Shown here: positions 42,601 through 51,788 of the stretch, piece after piece | Layout of the letters: the number at the start of each line of letters is the position of its first letter | How positions within the stretch are numbered: position 1 is the first letter of the stretch | Assembly (NCBI RefSeq): GCF_013375035.1 | Contig: NZ_CP056032.1 | Coordinates: 2,956,001 to 3,020,000 of the forward strand | Length of the DNA: 64,000 bases | DNA from: Spirosoma sp. KUDC1026 | GTDB lineage: Bacteria > Bacteroidota > Bacteroidia > Cytophagales > Spirosomataceae | Direction: 5' to 3' | Made by a program: the position numbers and the translations under genes | Notes under the pieces: model-generated | What the model saw: the letters and a program-made list of their open reading frames with translations, nothing else | What the model was told of the DNA's origin: nothing | Databases searched by the model: none

Positions 42601-42853
42601 TGAAGTGTCGATCGGCTACGGCATTCCGGTACCATCAAACTTCTTTATCAAGTCAGCCCGGTTGTCGTTCGTTGCCCGTAACCTGTTCTGGTTCTATCGG
42701 GGCAGTTCCATCCTGGACATTCCGGGTATTGGCAAGCGCAAGATGTGGTTCGATCCGGACGTGAACATCAGCAATGGTAACTTCCAGGGCGTTGAATACG
42801 GAACGCTGCCGTCGAACCGGAGCATCGGTCTGAATCTGAAACTTTCCTTTTAA
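39680..42853 (+). CDS. SusC/RagA-family TonB-dependent outer-membrane receptor
   Basis: 1057 residues from the ATG at 39680; a start 36 codons earlier would place the signal peptide inside the protein. Signal peptide (MKKTLLLIHFLLLL to LGQE), a carboxypeptidase-D-like domain (about 22-100), then the plug domain with the SusC hallmark LRGNRSIQGTNNALIVVDGV and the 22-strand barrel to the final aromatic LKLSF. It imports glycans or peptides bound by its SusD partner, driven by TonB. The SusD gene follows after 15 bp. The substrate is unknown; no polysaccharide-degrading enzymes sit in this operon. Confidence 0.95.
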   Translation: MKKTLLLIHFLLLLTPWVLGQERVLSGKVNDENAQPLSGANVVIKSTTRGTSTDANGDFQIRANAGDVLVVGHVGYVNQEIKIGNQTTFTISLVPDDRQLSEVVVTALGIKKEAKALSYATQTIKTSQINEVRDGNVLNTLQGKIAGAYITQGSGGPGTGSRIVLRGNRSIQGTNNALIVVDGVPINNSTFGQANSDFGSVANSDGASNINPDDIETTTVLRGASAAALYGSQAANGVILITTKRGKAGRVAVDVNSGVSIEKPFALPFVQNQYGQGVGGKLDPAVGASWGAAMTGQSYTNYLGQADTYSAQPNNIRDFFRTAVGWNNSIGITGGSERSQTYLSYTNNSLQGIVPGNNLNRHTINLRLSNQISSKLSTDAKVTYINQSVLNKPRTGEENAPVIDLYQIPRNISLATAQNYAAPNAFNIPTPTAWPSTLSSIYQNPYWMINQTAINQYRDRVIGFVSAKYQLTNFLSIQGRANLDKYFDKNEESYSQGTILWANQAGGKFSRNNIVNTQSWYDLLIDGKNNLGKDLTLDYQAGAIIQDTRYQATNSLADGLNVPNRFNLNFGTNLSVGDDFSRVQTQSLFGQASLAWRDAIFLNASLRNDWSSTLPAPYSFQYPSIGASVVLSDLLKINGPLSYLKINGSYAQVGNGADPYLLQTNYSYSQGAGSGFISRDGTQAIGNLKPEITKSLELGVDARFLNNRLGATVTAYKTNSINQLLRLGLAPASGFGNQYINAGDIRNMGLEVVVNGTAIKTTDFSWDLTLNMGLNRNRIISLSPDIKLAFLSGGYGRSASPIVAEGGSYGDIVSYRWAKDAATGQYLVGSQQVTGPTGTTSIVSTGLPVATKEQEYIGNFNPKMLLGFTNSFTYKGFSLRFLVDARIGGIAVSGTEMNLAFSGIPEVTAKNREGGWVLPGRTAGIAGADGVTLVGAGQANTTAITAEQFWQTVSGKRYGWGEFFAYDATNVRLREVSIGYGIPVPSNFFIKSARLSFVARNLFWFYRGSSILDIPGIGKRKMWFDPDVNISNGNFQGVEYGTLPSNRSIGLNLKLSF

Positions 42854-42868
42854 TTCGAAACTATCGTC

Positions 42869-44425
42869 ATGATGACACCCTATAAAAAGCTTTTGCGGCA
42901 GACTCTTGTGGCGGCAAGCCTATCGGCTCCGTTGTTCTGGGCTGTTGGCTGCACCACGAATTTCGACGAGATCAACACCAACCAGACGAAGATTTCTACG
43001 ATTGGTGCGGGCGAAATTCCTTACCTGTTTTCGAAAGCGCAGTCGGCAGCAACACTGCCCGGCGGTAACTATCAGGTTGGTCAGAACCTCTTCTCCGACC
43101 AGTATGCGCAGTATTTCGCCTGCGTAGCTACATACTTCCCGTCTGATCGGTTCGTGATCCGGATGGACTGGCTGGGCGGTCCCTGGACCGCGCAGTACAC
43201 CGAGGTGGTGCCCCAGCTGAAAACCATCATGAGCAGCACGGACGCCAACTCGGCGGAGAATGCGCTGGCCAATATCTGGTGGGTATACTCGTTCCACCGC
43301 TGGACGGATTACATTGGACCGATCCCGTATTTTAAAGCCGGCGAACCCGCTACGTCGGTAGCCTATGATGCGCAGGACAAAATCTACGACGATTTCTTCA
43401 AGAAGTTAGCAGCTGCTACGACGTTGCTGAAAACCAAAACGTCCGAAAAACCATACGGCTCATTCGACCTGATCTATGGGGGCGATGTAAACAAATGGAT
43501 CAAGTTCGCCAATACGCTCCGGCTCCGGCTGGCGCTGCGGATTTCGAAAGTTGATCCGGCCCGGGCAAAAACCGAAGCCGAAGCTGCGGTGGCGGGTGGC
43601 GTCCTGACCACCAGCCCTGACGATGATGCCCTAGTGGCGCGTAGCACGAAAGGCGGTGACAACAACGGGCTGGCCATCATGTCGGACTGGAACGAGTTTC
43701 GGATGAGTGCGGCCATGGAATCGGTGCTGAAAGGCTACGAGGACCCACGCCTGCCAACTTACTTCCTGCCAGCCGTGAAAACCAATACCTACGAAGGGCT
43801 ACGTAACGGGCTGGCAACAACTCAGTTAACCGATCCTGCTAATACCGCTGACGCCAACTCGCACGTTGGGCAACGGTGGACATCCACTGGTCTGGGAACG
43901 GCTCAGAACGTAATGGCGACCGCCGAGGCTTATTTCCTGATGGCGGAGGGTGCCCTGAACGGCTGGAATATGGGTGGTACAGCGAAGGATTATTATAACA
44001 AAGGTATCGCTATGTCACTGACCCAGTGGGGCGTAACGAGCGCTGCGGCCATTACTGCCTATCAGACCAGCACCAAAACGCCGGTGGCTCCGAACGATTT
44101 CCTAAAATCGGCGCCCTTGAGCACGATTCCGGTTGCCTGGGGCGCTACCGAAGCTATCCAGCGTGAGCAGATTGGCACCCAGAAATGGCTGGCTATCTTC
44201 CCGGATGGCTTTGAAGGCTGGGCCGAATACCGCCGGACGCGCTATCCGAAACTGTATCCGGTAGTGAATTCGGATAACCCGGATATTCCAGCCGGTGGGG
44301 TGCTGCGTCGGATTCCGATCCTGCTGGTTGAGCAGCAGACCAATACGGTAGAGGCCAAAAAAGCCGAATCGCTGATTAATGGTCCCGACAAAGTAACGAC
44401 CCCCCTCTGGTGGGATAAAAACTAA
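42869..44425 (+). CDS. SusD/RagB-like substrate-binding lipoprotein
   Basis: 518 residues. The signal ends at AVGC, with Cys28 as the lipid-modified residue. The body is helix-rich, with TPR-like pairs and the HRWTDYIGPIPYFKAGEP segment of the SusD-like_2 group. It caps the SusC barrel at the cell surface and captures substrate. It starts 15 bp after SusC and is followed by an FG-GAP lipoprotein. Confidence 0.92.
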   Translation: MMTPYKKLLRQTLVAASLSAPLFWAVGCTTNFDEINTNQTKISTIGAGEIPYLFSKAQSAATLPGGNYQVGQNLFSDQYAQYFACVATYFPSDRFVIRMDWLGGPWTAQYTEVVPQLKTIMSSTDANSAENALANIWWVYSFHRWTDYIGPIPYFKAGEPATSVAYDAQDKIYDDFFKKLAAATTLLKTKTSEKPYGSFDLIYGGDVNKWIKFANTLRLRLALRISKVDPARAKTEAEAAVAGGVLTTSPDDDALVARSTKGGDNNGLAIMSDWNEFRMSAAMESVLKGYEDPRLPTYFLPAVKTNTYEGLRNGLATTQLTDPANTADANSHVGQRWTSTGLGTAQNVMATAEAYFLMAEGALNGWNMGGTAKDYYNKGIAMSLTQWGVTSAAAITAYQTSTKTPVAPNDFLKSAPLSTIPVAWGATEAIQREQIGTQKWLAIFPDGFEGWAEYRRTRYPKLYPVVNSDNPDIPAGGVLRRIPILLVEQQTNTVEAKKAESLINGPDKVTTPLWWDKN

Positions 44426-44441
44426 TCTAAAGTACCCTTCA

Positions 44442-44479
44442 GAAAGCGGAGTCAGCCTTAGTGGATTGGCTCCGCTTTC
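44442..44479 (+). terminator. Hairpin between SusD and FG-GAP genes
   Basis: A 10-bp stem, GAAAGCGGAG (44442-44451) with CTCCGCTTTC (44470-44479). It may be a partial terminator or attenuator. It covers the GTG at 44461, which supports the ATG at 44494 as the start of the next gene. Confidence 0.45.
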
Positions 44480-44493
44480 GCTATATTTCAGGT

Positions 44494-47400
44494 ATGATTA
44501 AACGAGTTTATGGCTGGCTCTACGTAGGCATGACAAGTCTGGCAATGGCCTGTCAATCCGGCGAAACGCCCCTGTTCAACGAGCTGACGGCTGACCAAAC
44601 TGGTATTACGTTCGTGAACGACGTCAAACAGGAAGGTGAAAATAACGTTCTGAACTACCCGTACTATTTCAATGGCGGGGGGGTAGCGGTGGGTGATCTG
44701 AACAACGACGGCCGACCGGATATTTACTTTACCGGCAACAAAACCCCGAACCGACTCTATCTGAATCAGGGCGGCCTGACCTTTACCGACGTAACCGATA
44801 AAGCAGGCGTAGCGGCCACTGATGGCTGGAAAACGGGCGTCACGCTGGCCGATGTGAATCAGGACGGTTGGCTGGATATTTACGTCTGCCGCTCGGCGAT
44901 GGGCGATTCGACCCTGCGCCGAAATCTCCTGTTCATCAACAACAAAGACACGCTGAACGGCGGGCCAACCTTCTCGGAACGCGCAGCTGAGTACGGCATT
45001 GCCGATGCATCGTACTCTACCCAAGCCGCTTTTTTTGATTACGACCACGACGGCGATCCCGACTTGTTTGTGCTGAATCACTCCCTGCCGCAATACGCTG
45101 GTTTCAGCAAACTCCTGGGTTCGTATAAGCAGGAGAAGGATAACCGCTTCGGCAGCAAGCTTTATCGCAACGATAAAGGTCCCGATGAAAAGCCGCATTT
45201 CACCGACGTATCGACCCAGTCGGGACTGATCAACAACGTACTGAGTTTCGGGCTGGGCATTGCCGTGTCGGACGTGAACGCCGATGGCTGGCCGGACCTG
45301 TACGTATCAAATGATTTCAACGAAGAGGACTATCTCTACCTGAATACCGGCCAACACGGGCCGGGTAAACCCTCATTTCGCAACGTAGCGCGAGAGGCAA
45401 CAGGCCATACGTCACTGTTCTCGATGGGCTCCGACGTGGCCGACATCAACAACGACGCCCGGCCCGATATCCTGACGCTGGACATGCTACCGGCAACGAA
45501 CGAACGGATCAAACTCTCCTCGGGTGACGATAACTACGACAAATACCGCATGCTGCTGGATGCCGGATTTCACCCCCAGACCATGCGGAATATGCTGCAG
45601 CTGAACAACGGCGTAACGACTTCCGAAAACGGCCTGGCGATGCCTACCTTTTCGGAGATTGGTCAGTTGTCTGGTATCGCCAATACCGACTGGAGCTGGT
45701 CGGCGCTGCTGGCTGATTACGACGGCGATGGCTGGAAGGATCTATTTGTTACAAACGGCTATGAGAAGGATTACACCAACATGGAGTTCCTGAAATTTAC
45801 GGTCGACGAGCGGGTGAAGGCCCGCGAAACCGGGCAGGGTGCGTCAGTCGACCAGATCCTCGACCGGATGCCGTCTATTGACGTAGGTGGGTTTCTATTT
45901 CGTAACAATGCCGACCTGACCTTTACCGACGTAACGAAAGACTGGGGCCTGACCCGAGCTATAAAAGCGAATGGCGCGGCTTACGCTGATCTGGACAGCG
46001 ACGGTGACCTCGATCTGATTGCCAACGCGATGAATGCCCCCGCGGTTATCTACCAGAATAAGGCCGTTGAAGACCGGAACGCTACGTTCCTGACCATCAA
46101 TCTACAACAGAATAACCCAGCGCGTCAGCTGACGGGTACCAAAGTGTGGGTATATGCCGGTGGCCACGCGCAGTACCAGGAATTTTCGCCGGTACGCGGT
46201 TTCCAATCGTGTCAGTACGTCCCATTGACGATTGGTCTGAACCGTCAGCAAAAAGCCGATTCCGTACGGATTGTCTACCCCGATGGTCATACCCAACTAG
46301 TGCGCAACGTACCCGCAAGCAAGGTGCTGGCTCCTCGCTATGAAGATGCGACACAAGTATTTACGTATCCTCAACCATCAGCGGCCCTGTTTGCCGAAAC
46401 CGTCGTTTCTGGATGGAGACATACGCCCATTGATACCAACGATTTTAAACGGCAGCAACTGTTACCCTATCAGTTCTCTTACAGCGGTCCCAAGCTGGCT
46501 ACCGGCGACGTGAACAAGGACGGCCGGAACGATCTGTACGTAGCAGGCGCTAAAGGGCAGGCCGGGGTTTTGTGGCTGCAGCAGGCCGACGGTACGTTAC
46601 GCCAGCAGTCCGTGTCGGCTTTCGAGCAGGACCGGGGCAGTCAGGACGAGGCAGCCGCGTTTTTTGACGCCGACAAAGATGGTGATCTGGATGTATACGT
46701 CGTGAGTGGTGGGTACCCATTTGCCCAGAATGATCCATTACTGCAGGATCGGCTCTACCTAGGCGACGGCAGGGGGAACTTCACCAAAGCGGTGAATGCC
46801 CTTCCGAAAGAAACCGTAGCAGGTGCCTGCGTTACACCCTTTGACGTTGACCATGACGGGGATCTTGACCTGTTTGTGGGCGCCCGGTTTGTGCCGGGAA
46901 ACTACCCGACGGTAGCCCGGAGCAGCGTGCTGCTGAACGATGGGCACGGTCATTTCACGGATGCCACGCCGATCTGCCTGGGCAATGCCGAAAAGCTGGG
47001 GCTGGTGTGCGATGCCCGGGCCGCTGACATCAACCGGGATGGCTGGCCGGATCTGGTGCTGGCGGGAGAGTGGATGCCCATGACCGTACTGATTAACCAG
47101 AAAGGTAAACTGACGGATCAGTCGGTGCAGTGGTTTCCGGCGAATACCGAGGGCTGGTGGAATTGCCTGGCCGTCGCGGACTTTGACAAGGATGGTGACA
47201 TGGATGTGGTAGCGGGCAACTACGGCCTGAATACGCAGTGGAAAGCTTCGACCCGCACGCCCGTCACGCTCACGTACAGTGATTTCGACAACGACGGAAA
47301 CATTGACCCGTTCCTGGCGTACTACGTTGGCAACAAAAGTTACCCTTACGCCAGCCGGGACGAAGCATTGAGCCAGGTGGCCATGCTGAAAGGTCGTTTC

Positions 47401-47856
47401 CCGGACTACACGCAGTATGCCAACGCTACGTTGACTGACCTGTTCAAGCCGGAAGAATTGAAACGCGCGTCGCAAAATACGGCTAACTGGATGGCGACAA
47501 CGTACTGGGAAAACCAGAACGGCCGCTTTGTGGCGCATCGGCTACCCGTTCAGGCTCAGTTTGCGCCTATTTTCGCCATCGAGCCGTTCGACTATGACCA
47601 TGATGGGGACCTGGATTTGGTGATGGGGGGCAACCTGACCCATACCCGCGTCCGGATCGGGCAGTCGGATGCCAGCTACCTGCCCGTGTTCGAAAATACG
47701 AATCACCAGTTTCAGTTTGTTGCCAACGCGGGTGGGCGAACCAATGTACGCGGAATCGCTCGGCTCAGTGATAATGAGTTAGTTGTGGGCAGCAACGATG
47801 CTCCTCTGCTTCTGCTGACACAGCCGAAGACCGCGGGCCGACCACTTAATTTATGA
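44494..47856 (+). CDS. FG-GAP/VCBS-repeat lipoprotein with ASPIC/UnbV domain
   Basis: 1120 residues from the ATG at 44494. The signal ends in a lipobox (SLAMAC, Cys20). Repeated FG-GAP blades of beta-propeller type run through the protein, each with a calcium-binding DxDxDG-like loop (DLNNDGRPD, DVNQDGWLD, DYDHDGDPD, DVNADGWPD and more). An ASPIC/UnbV domain lies at about 545-605 (RGFQSCQYVPLTIGL). In Bacteroidetes such lipoproteins often accompany SusC/SusD pairs; their task is not established. It is probably the third protein of one surface complex here. Confidence 0.88.
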   Translation: MIKRVYGWLYVGMTSLAMACQSGETPLFNELTADQTGITFVNDVKQEGENNVLNYPYYFNGGGVAVGDLNNDGRPDIYFTGNKTPNRLYLNQGGLTFTDVTDKAGVAATDGWKTGVTLADVNQDGWLDIYVCRSAMGDSTLRRNLLFINNKDTLNGGPTFSERAAEYGIADASYSTQAAFFDYDHDGDPDLFVLNHSLPQYAGFSKLLGSYKQEKDNRFGSKLYRNDKGPDEKPHFTDVSTQSGLINNVLSFGLGIAVSDVNADGWPDLYVSNDFNEEDYLYLNTGQHGPGKPSFRNVAREATGHTSLFSMGSDVADINNDARPDILTLDMLPATNERIKLSSGDDNYDKYRMLLDAGFHPQTMRNMLQLNNGVTTSENGLAMPTFSEIGQLSGIANTDWSWSALLADYDGDGWKDLFVTNGYEKDYTNMEFLKFTVDERVKARETGQGASVDQILDRMPSIDVGGFLFRNNADLTFTDVTKDWGLTRAIKANGAAYADLDSDGDLDLIANAMNAPAVIYQNKAVEDRNATFLTINLQQNNPARQLTGTKVWVYAGGHAQYQEFSPVRGFQSCQYVPLTIGLNRQQKADSVRIVYPDGHTQLVRNVPASKVLAPRYEDATQVFTYPQPSAALFAETVVSGWRHTPIDTNDFKRQQLLPYQFSYSGPKLATGDVNKDGRNDLYVAGAKGQAGVLWLQQADGTLRQQSVSAFEQDRGSQDEAAAFFDADKDGDLDVYVVSGGYPFAQNDPLLQDRLYLGDGRGNFTKAVNALPKETVAGACVTPFDVDHDGDLDLFVGARFVPGNYPTVARSSVLLNDGHGHFTDATPICLGNAEKLGLVCDARAADINRDGWPDLVLAGEWMPMTVLINQKGKLTDQSVQWFPANTEGWWNCLAVADFDKDGDMDVVAGNYGLNTQWKASTRTPVTLTYSDFDNDGNIDPFLAYYVGNKSYPYASRDEALSQVAMLKGRFPDYTQYANATLTDLFKPEELKRASQNTANWMATTYWENQNGRFVAHRLPVQAQFAPIFAIEPFDYDHDGDLDLVMGGNLTHTRVRIGQSDASYLPVFENTNHQFQFVANAGGRTNVRGIARLSDNELVVGSNDAPLLLLTQPKTAGRPLNL

Positions 47857-47888
47857 CACGTCTTCAATCGGAAGAAAGCCATTTGGTG

Positions 47889-47896
47889 TAAGTTTG
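47889..47896 (+). promoter_or_regulatory. Candidate -7 box for the sigma-54 response-regulator gene
   Basis: TAAGTTTG fits TAnnTTTG and lies 28 bases before the ATG at 47924. The in-frame TTG at 47894 falls inside the box, which argues against that TTG as a start. No TTTG is found 19 bases upstream. Confidence 0.4.
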
Positions 47897-47923
47897 CTGC
47901 CGACGTTTGAAGTCGACCGAGCT

Positions 47924-49288
47924 ATGCCTGCTACTATTCTGATTATCGATGACGAAGCCAAACTTCGTCAACTCCTGGCGCGTATTCTGCAACTGGAAGG
48001 ATATACCCTGCTGGAAGCCGGTGACGCAAAGTCTGGGTTGAAACTCCTGGAGCAGTCGGAGGTGCAGCTGGTGATCTGCGATGTCAAGCTGCCGGACAAG
48101 AACGGAATCGAGCTGTCGGCGCAGATCAAACAACTGTATCCCGCCACTGAAATTATTTTGCTGACGGCCTACGGTACCATCGCCGACGGCGTAACGGCCA
48201 TCAAGAATGGGGCGTTTGATTACATTACCAAGGGCGATGACAACGACCGAATCATTCCGCTGGTGAGTCGGGCCGTTGATAAGGCCAATCTGCAGTTTCG
48301 GATTCAGCAACTGGAAGCGCAGGTAAGCCAGCGCTACGGTTTCGATCGCATCATCGGCGATTCACCTGCCATTCACCGGGCCATCGATCTGGCGCAAAAG
48401 GTTGCGGGTACAGATACGACGGTATTACTGACCGGCGAGACCGGAACGGGCAAAGAAGTGTTCGCGCAGGCCATCCATAACGCCAGTCCGCGCCGGACCG
48501 GTCCTTTCGTGGCCATCAATTGCGGGGCGCTGGGCAAGGATATTCTGGAAAGTGAACTGTTCGGGCACCGGGCGGGGGCGTTTACGGGAGCGGGCCGCGA
48601 TCAGAAAGGACTGTTCGCCGAAGCGAATAAAGGAACTATTTTCCTGGATGAGATTGGCGAGATGCCGCTCGAATTGCAGGCTAAACTCCTGCGGGTGCTG
48701 GAAACCCACGAATTTCTGCGGGTGGGCGATACCAAACCCACCAAAGTAGATGTACGTGTGCTGGCGGCTACCAACCGAAGTCTGGCTCGGGACGCCGAAG
48801 CGGGTCTGTTTCGCCCGGATCTTTATTATCGCCTGTCTGTGTTCACGATCGAACTGCCGCCATTACGTAGCCGCCCGAACGACATTGCGGAACTGGCCCG
48901 GCACTTTGTGGTGCAGCAGGCCGCCAAACTGGGTAAGCGGAACCTGCAGCTTAGTCCCGAGTTTGTCCAGTTGCTGCAACGACAACCCTGGAAAGGGAAT
49001 ATCCGGGAGTTGAAAAACGTCATTGAACGTGCCGTCATTCTGGCTGATGAGTCAATACTATTGCCCGATTACCTGCCCTATGATATGCAACTGACTGAGC
49101 CAGCCGGGGCAAGGGGAGGTAAGACTGTTTCCGACGAAAATACGTTCAACCTGGCCGAACTGGAACAGCGGCAGATCAAACGGGCTCTGCAACACACGCA
49201 GGGTAACAAAGCCGAGGCCGCCCGACTACTGGGTATTGGTCTGACGAGCCTTTACCGTAAACTAGCCGAGAGTGATTCGCCGATCTGA
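47924..49288 (+). CDS. Sigma-54-dependent response regulator, NtrC type
   Basis: 454 residues from the ATG at 47924. Receiver domain with phospho-acceptor Asp53 ([12 protein letters not shown]), AAA+ domain with Walker A GETGTGKE, the sigma-54-contacting GAFTGA loop and the [11 protein letters not shown] Walker B region, then a Fis-type helix-turn-helix (about 415-452, [15 protein letters not shown]). It activates transcription by sigma-54 polymerase after phosphorylation. It opens a potassium-uptake locus that ends with a kinase lacking its own regulator, so it is the likely partner of the kinase at 59591, in place of the KdpE of Proteobacteria. Confidence 0.93.
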   Translation: MPATILIIDDEAKLRQLLARILQLEGYTLLEAGDAKSGLKLLEQSEVQLVICDVKLPDKNGIELSAQIKQLYPATEIILLTAYGTIADGVTAIKNGAFDYITKGDDNDRIIPLVSRAVDKANLQFRIQQLEAQVSQRYGFDRIIGDSPAIHRAIDLAQKVAGTDTTVLLTGETGTGKEVFAQAIHNASPRRTGPFVAINCGALGKDILESELFGHRAGAFTGAGRDQKGLFAEANKGTIFLDEIGEMPLELQAKLLRVLETHEFLRVGDTKPTKVDVRVLAATNRSLARDAEAGLFRPDLYYRLSVFTIELPPLRSRPNDIAELARHFVVQQAAKLGKRNLQLSPEFVQLLQRQPWKGNIRELKNVIERAVILADESILLPDYLPYDMQLTEPAGARGGKTVSDENTFNLAELEQRQIKRALQHTQGNKAEAARLLGIGLTSLYRKLAESDSPI

Positions 49289-49364
49289 TCGCGTTGACTG
49301 TCGTCAGCTATATTTTTTGAACAGAAATCCGGGCTGAGAGTAATACGTAAGGAATTTTTTCCTC

Positions 49365-51335
49365 ATGACTTCGCATACTACTGTCGATAGAGTATCTCCC
49401 CAGGGGTTATTGATTGCCATCGGTATTGTCTTTGGCGACATCGGGACCTCACCACTCTATACCATCACTGCCGTCGTTCGCGGTCATGCACTAAACGAAA
49501 CGCTAGTGCTGGGCGCGCTGTCCTGCATTATCTGGACCCTGACGCTGCAGACAACAATCAAGTACGTCATCATTACCCTGCGCGCTGACAATAAAGGGGA
49601 GGGCGGGATTTTCTCCCTCTATGCCCTGGTTCGTCGGTATTCGGGGCGCTGGCTGATGGTGCCGGCCATAGTAGGAGGGGCTTTTCTGCTGGCAGATGGT
49701 CTGATCACACCACCTATCTCTGTATCGTCGGCCATTGAGGGGTTATTGATTTTTTACCCTGAACTCGATACGGAGCCCATCATAATAGGAATTCTGATTG
49801 CGTTGTTCGTTGGCCAGCAGTTCGGGACAAAGCAGTTGGGGCGATTGTTCGGGCCGATCATGCTGGTCTGGTTTACCTTCATTGGTGCCGTCGGTTTCTA
49901 CGCGTTGCTGAGTGAGCCGTCGGTACTGAAAGCCATCAATCCACTATACGGCTGGCGAATGCTAACCCAATATCCGGGAGGATTCTGGCTACTGGGTGGC
50001 ATTTTCCTGTGTACGACGGGGGCCGAAGCGCTGTATTCCGACATGGGCCACTGTGGTAGGGGTAATATCCGGGTGAGCTGGGTGTACGTGAAGGTCACCC
50101 TACTGTTGTCTTACGCCGGGCAGACTGCTTTCCTGATGCAGCATCTGGGCGAACCGATCAGCGAATCAGGGGCGTTTTACAGTACTGTGCCAGCGTCATT
50201 AACCGTATTCAGCATCATTCTGGCAACGATGGCAACCATCATTGCCTCGCAGGCACTGATCAGCGGGGCCTTTACACTGGTGGGTGAAGCCATGCGACTG
50301 GATTTCTGGCCCCGTCAGCGCGTGGCCTACCCGTCCGACGAGCGGGGGCAGCTCTACGTACCGTTCGTGAACTGGGGCCTGATGGTCGGTTGTATTCTGA
50401 TCGTGCTGCACTTCCGGGAGTCTAAAAACATGGAAGCCGCTTTTGGTCTGGCCGTAACGCTGACAATGCTGATGTCGACTTTGCTGATCAGCGCCTATCT
50501 GCGGGTGAAGCGGGTCAATACAGTATTGATCGTATTGCTGACGGGAATATTTCTGACCGTTGAAAGTACCTTTCTGATCGCCAATCTGGTAAAGTTTGAG
50601 GAAGGCGGCTGGATATCGGTTACGCTGGGACTGCTGCTGATGACCATGATGGTGTTCTGGTATCAGGGCAAGGGATTGATAAACCGATTGACGCATTACG
50701 ATACGCTGCCTAGTAACCTGCCGGTACTAAAAGCGCTGAGTAATGATACAAGTATTCCTAAATTTTCGACGCACCTGGTGTATCTGACGACTGCAGAGAA
50801 CTACAATCAGATCGAAAATGAAACCCTGTTCTCGATTTTAAACCGGGCGCCCAAGCGGGCTGACATCTACTGGTTTATTCACGTATGCGTTGAAGATGAA
50901 CCCTACGTGATGCGTTATAAAGTGGATACACTGGCTCGTGAAGACGCTTACTTCGTTACGTTCTACCTGGGATTCCGCATCGAACCCCGCCTGAATCTGC
51001 TATTTCGGCAGGTGGTTCATGACATGGTTGCTAACAACGAAGTAACCATTGAGACCAAATACCAGTCGCTGAATGTGCATCGGATTGCGGGCGATTTCCG
51101 GTTTGTGCTGTTCCGTCGCTTCCTGTCCTACGACAACGAGCTGACCAACTACCAACGACTGATTATGACGGGCTACCTGCTTCTCAAACGCATTGCCCTA
51201 ACGGCGCAGGAGGCCTACGGCCTCGATACCAGCAACGTAACGACGGAAGCCGTACCGTTGGTGCTCAGTACTCCCCGGAAACTACCCTTATATCGTATCC
51301 CTTCGCAATTTAAACAGATCTCCAACGAGCAGTAG
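49365..51335 (+). CDS. kup: Kup-type potassium transporter
   Basis: 656 residues: about 12 membrane helices in the first 430 residues and a soluble C-terminal domain of about 210. The opening IGIVFGDIGTSPLYT is the family signature. The protein takes up K+ with protons, so it covers moderate affinity next to the high-affinity Kdp system downstream. It starts 76 bp after the response-regulator gene. A terminator follows it, so the kdp genes have their own transcript. Confidence 0.95.
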   Translation: MTSHTTVDRVSPQGLLIAIGIVFGDIGTSPLYTITAVVRGHALNETLVLGALSCIIWTLTLQTTIKYVIITLRADNKGEGGIFSLYALVRRYSGRWLMVPAIVGGAFLLADGLITPPISVSSAIEGLLIFYPELDTEPIIIGILIALFVGQQFGTKQLGRLFGPIMLVWFTFIGAVGFYALLSEPSVLKAINPLYGWRMLTQYPGGFWLLGGIFLCTTGAEALYSDMGHCGRGNIRVSWVYVKVTLLLSYAGQTAFLMQHLGEPISESGAFYSTVPASLTVFSIILATMATIIASQALISGAFTLVGEAMRLDFWPRQRVAYPSDERGQLYVPFVNWGLMVGCILIVLHFRESKNMEAAFGLAVTLTMLMSTLLISAYLRVKRVNTVLIVLLTGIFLTVESTFLIANLVKFEEGGWISVTLGLLLMTMMVFWYQGKGLINRLTHYDTLPSNLPVLKALSNDTSIPKFSTHLVYLTTAENYNQIENETLFSILNRAPKRADIYWFIHVCVEDEPYVMRYKVDTLAREDAYFVTFYLGFRIEPRLNLLFRQVVHDMVANNEVTIETKYQSLNVHRIAGDFRFVLFRRFLSYDNELTNYQRLIMTGYLLLKRIALTAQEAYGLDTSNVTTEAVPLVLSTPRKLPLYRIPSQFKQISNEQ

Positions 51336-51362
51336 TCACTGCCATTCTGGATTTTCAGAATG

Positions 51363-51398
51363 AAAAAGACCTTTCCATTTTGGAAAGGTCTTTTTTTG
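51363..51398 (+). terminator. Intrinsic terminator after kup
   Basis: AAAAAGACCTTTCC (51363-51376) pairs with GGAAAGGTCTTTTT (51382-51395) over 14 bp with a 5-base loop, ending in a T-run. Confidence 0.88.
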
Positions 51399-51536
51399 CC
51401 TTATCCAGCTGTTATTGATTAGTTGAATTTTTAAGTGGCTGTTTATCAGTCATTTGTTGGTATGGCTTGATGGGTGAGAAAGATTGGACTGTTTTTTGGC
51501 ACTACCAGGACAAATCAACCTAACAAGTTCAAAACA

Positions 51537-51623
51537 ATGAGTACTCTCCTGATTCTGATTGGTTCGGCTCTGCTCTGCTTTCTCGTCTTCTACAAAGCCA
51601 TTGAATGGTTCGAACATATTTAA
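51537..51623 (+). CDS. Small membrane peptide preceding KdpF (28 residues)
   Basis: The frame reads MSTLLILIGSALLCFLVFYK and then AIEWFEHI: a single hydrophobic helix with a polar C-terminus, about the size of KdpF but without its conserved Pro-Glu end. It begins 23 bp before the true KdpF frame (stop to start). Position in the kdp operon and the strongly hydrophobic character argue that it is translated, perhaps as an accessory peptide. No family was recognised. Confidence 0.5.
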   Translation: MSTLLILIGSALLCFLVFYKAIEWFEHI

Positions 51624-51646
51624 GTCAATTGCAATCTGACCTCCCC

Positions 51647-51727
51647 ATGATTACGCTCCTGTTTGTCGTAGCCCTGCTGGTATTCGCGTACATGCTCTAC
51701 GTCCTCATCAAACCAGAGAATTTCTAG
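51647..51727 (+). CDS. kdpF: KdpF, small subunit of the Kdp potassium ATPase
   Basis: 26 residues, MITLLFVVALLVFAYMLYVL then IKPENF. A single membrane helix with the closing L-x-x-PE-x-F typical of KdpF, which stabilises the KdpABC complex. It starts 61 bp before the chosen KdpA start. Confidence 0.85.
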   Translation: MITLLFVVALLVFAYMLYVLIKPENF

Positions 51728-51738
51728 AGCGAAAGCAT

Positions 51739-51788
51739 CAATTCGCTCATTCAATTCCATTGTGGCACAATTCACTCATTCGCTTATT
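51739..51788. repeat. Short direct repeats before kdpA
   Basis: Two copies of the unit AATTCrCTCATTCr lie at about 51740-51757 and 51769-51784, the second ending a few bases before the kdpA start codon. The same unit occurs as an inverted pair at 59485-59586 just before the histidine-kinase gene. Confidence 0.5.

Noticed and set aside
51484-51500. TGG-N10-GG sequence before the kdp micro-ORFs resembling a sigma-54 promoter
   Set aside because: The spacing fits, but the -12 element reads TTGG, not TTGC, and the -24 element reads TGGAC, not TGGCAC. It was noted because a sigma-54 regulator lies in the locus, but it is too weak to call.
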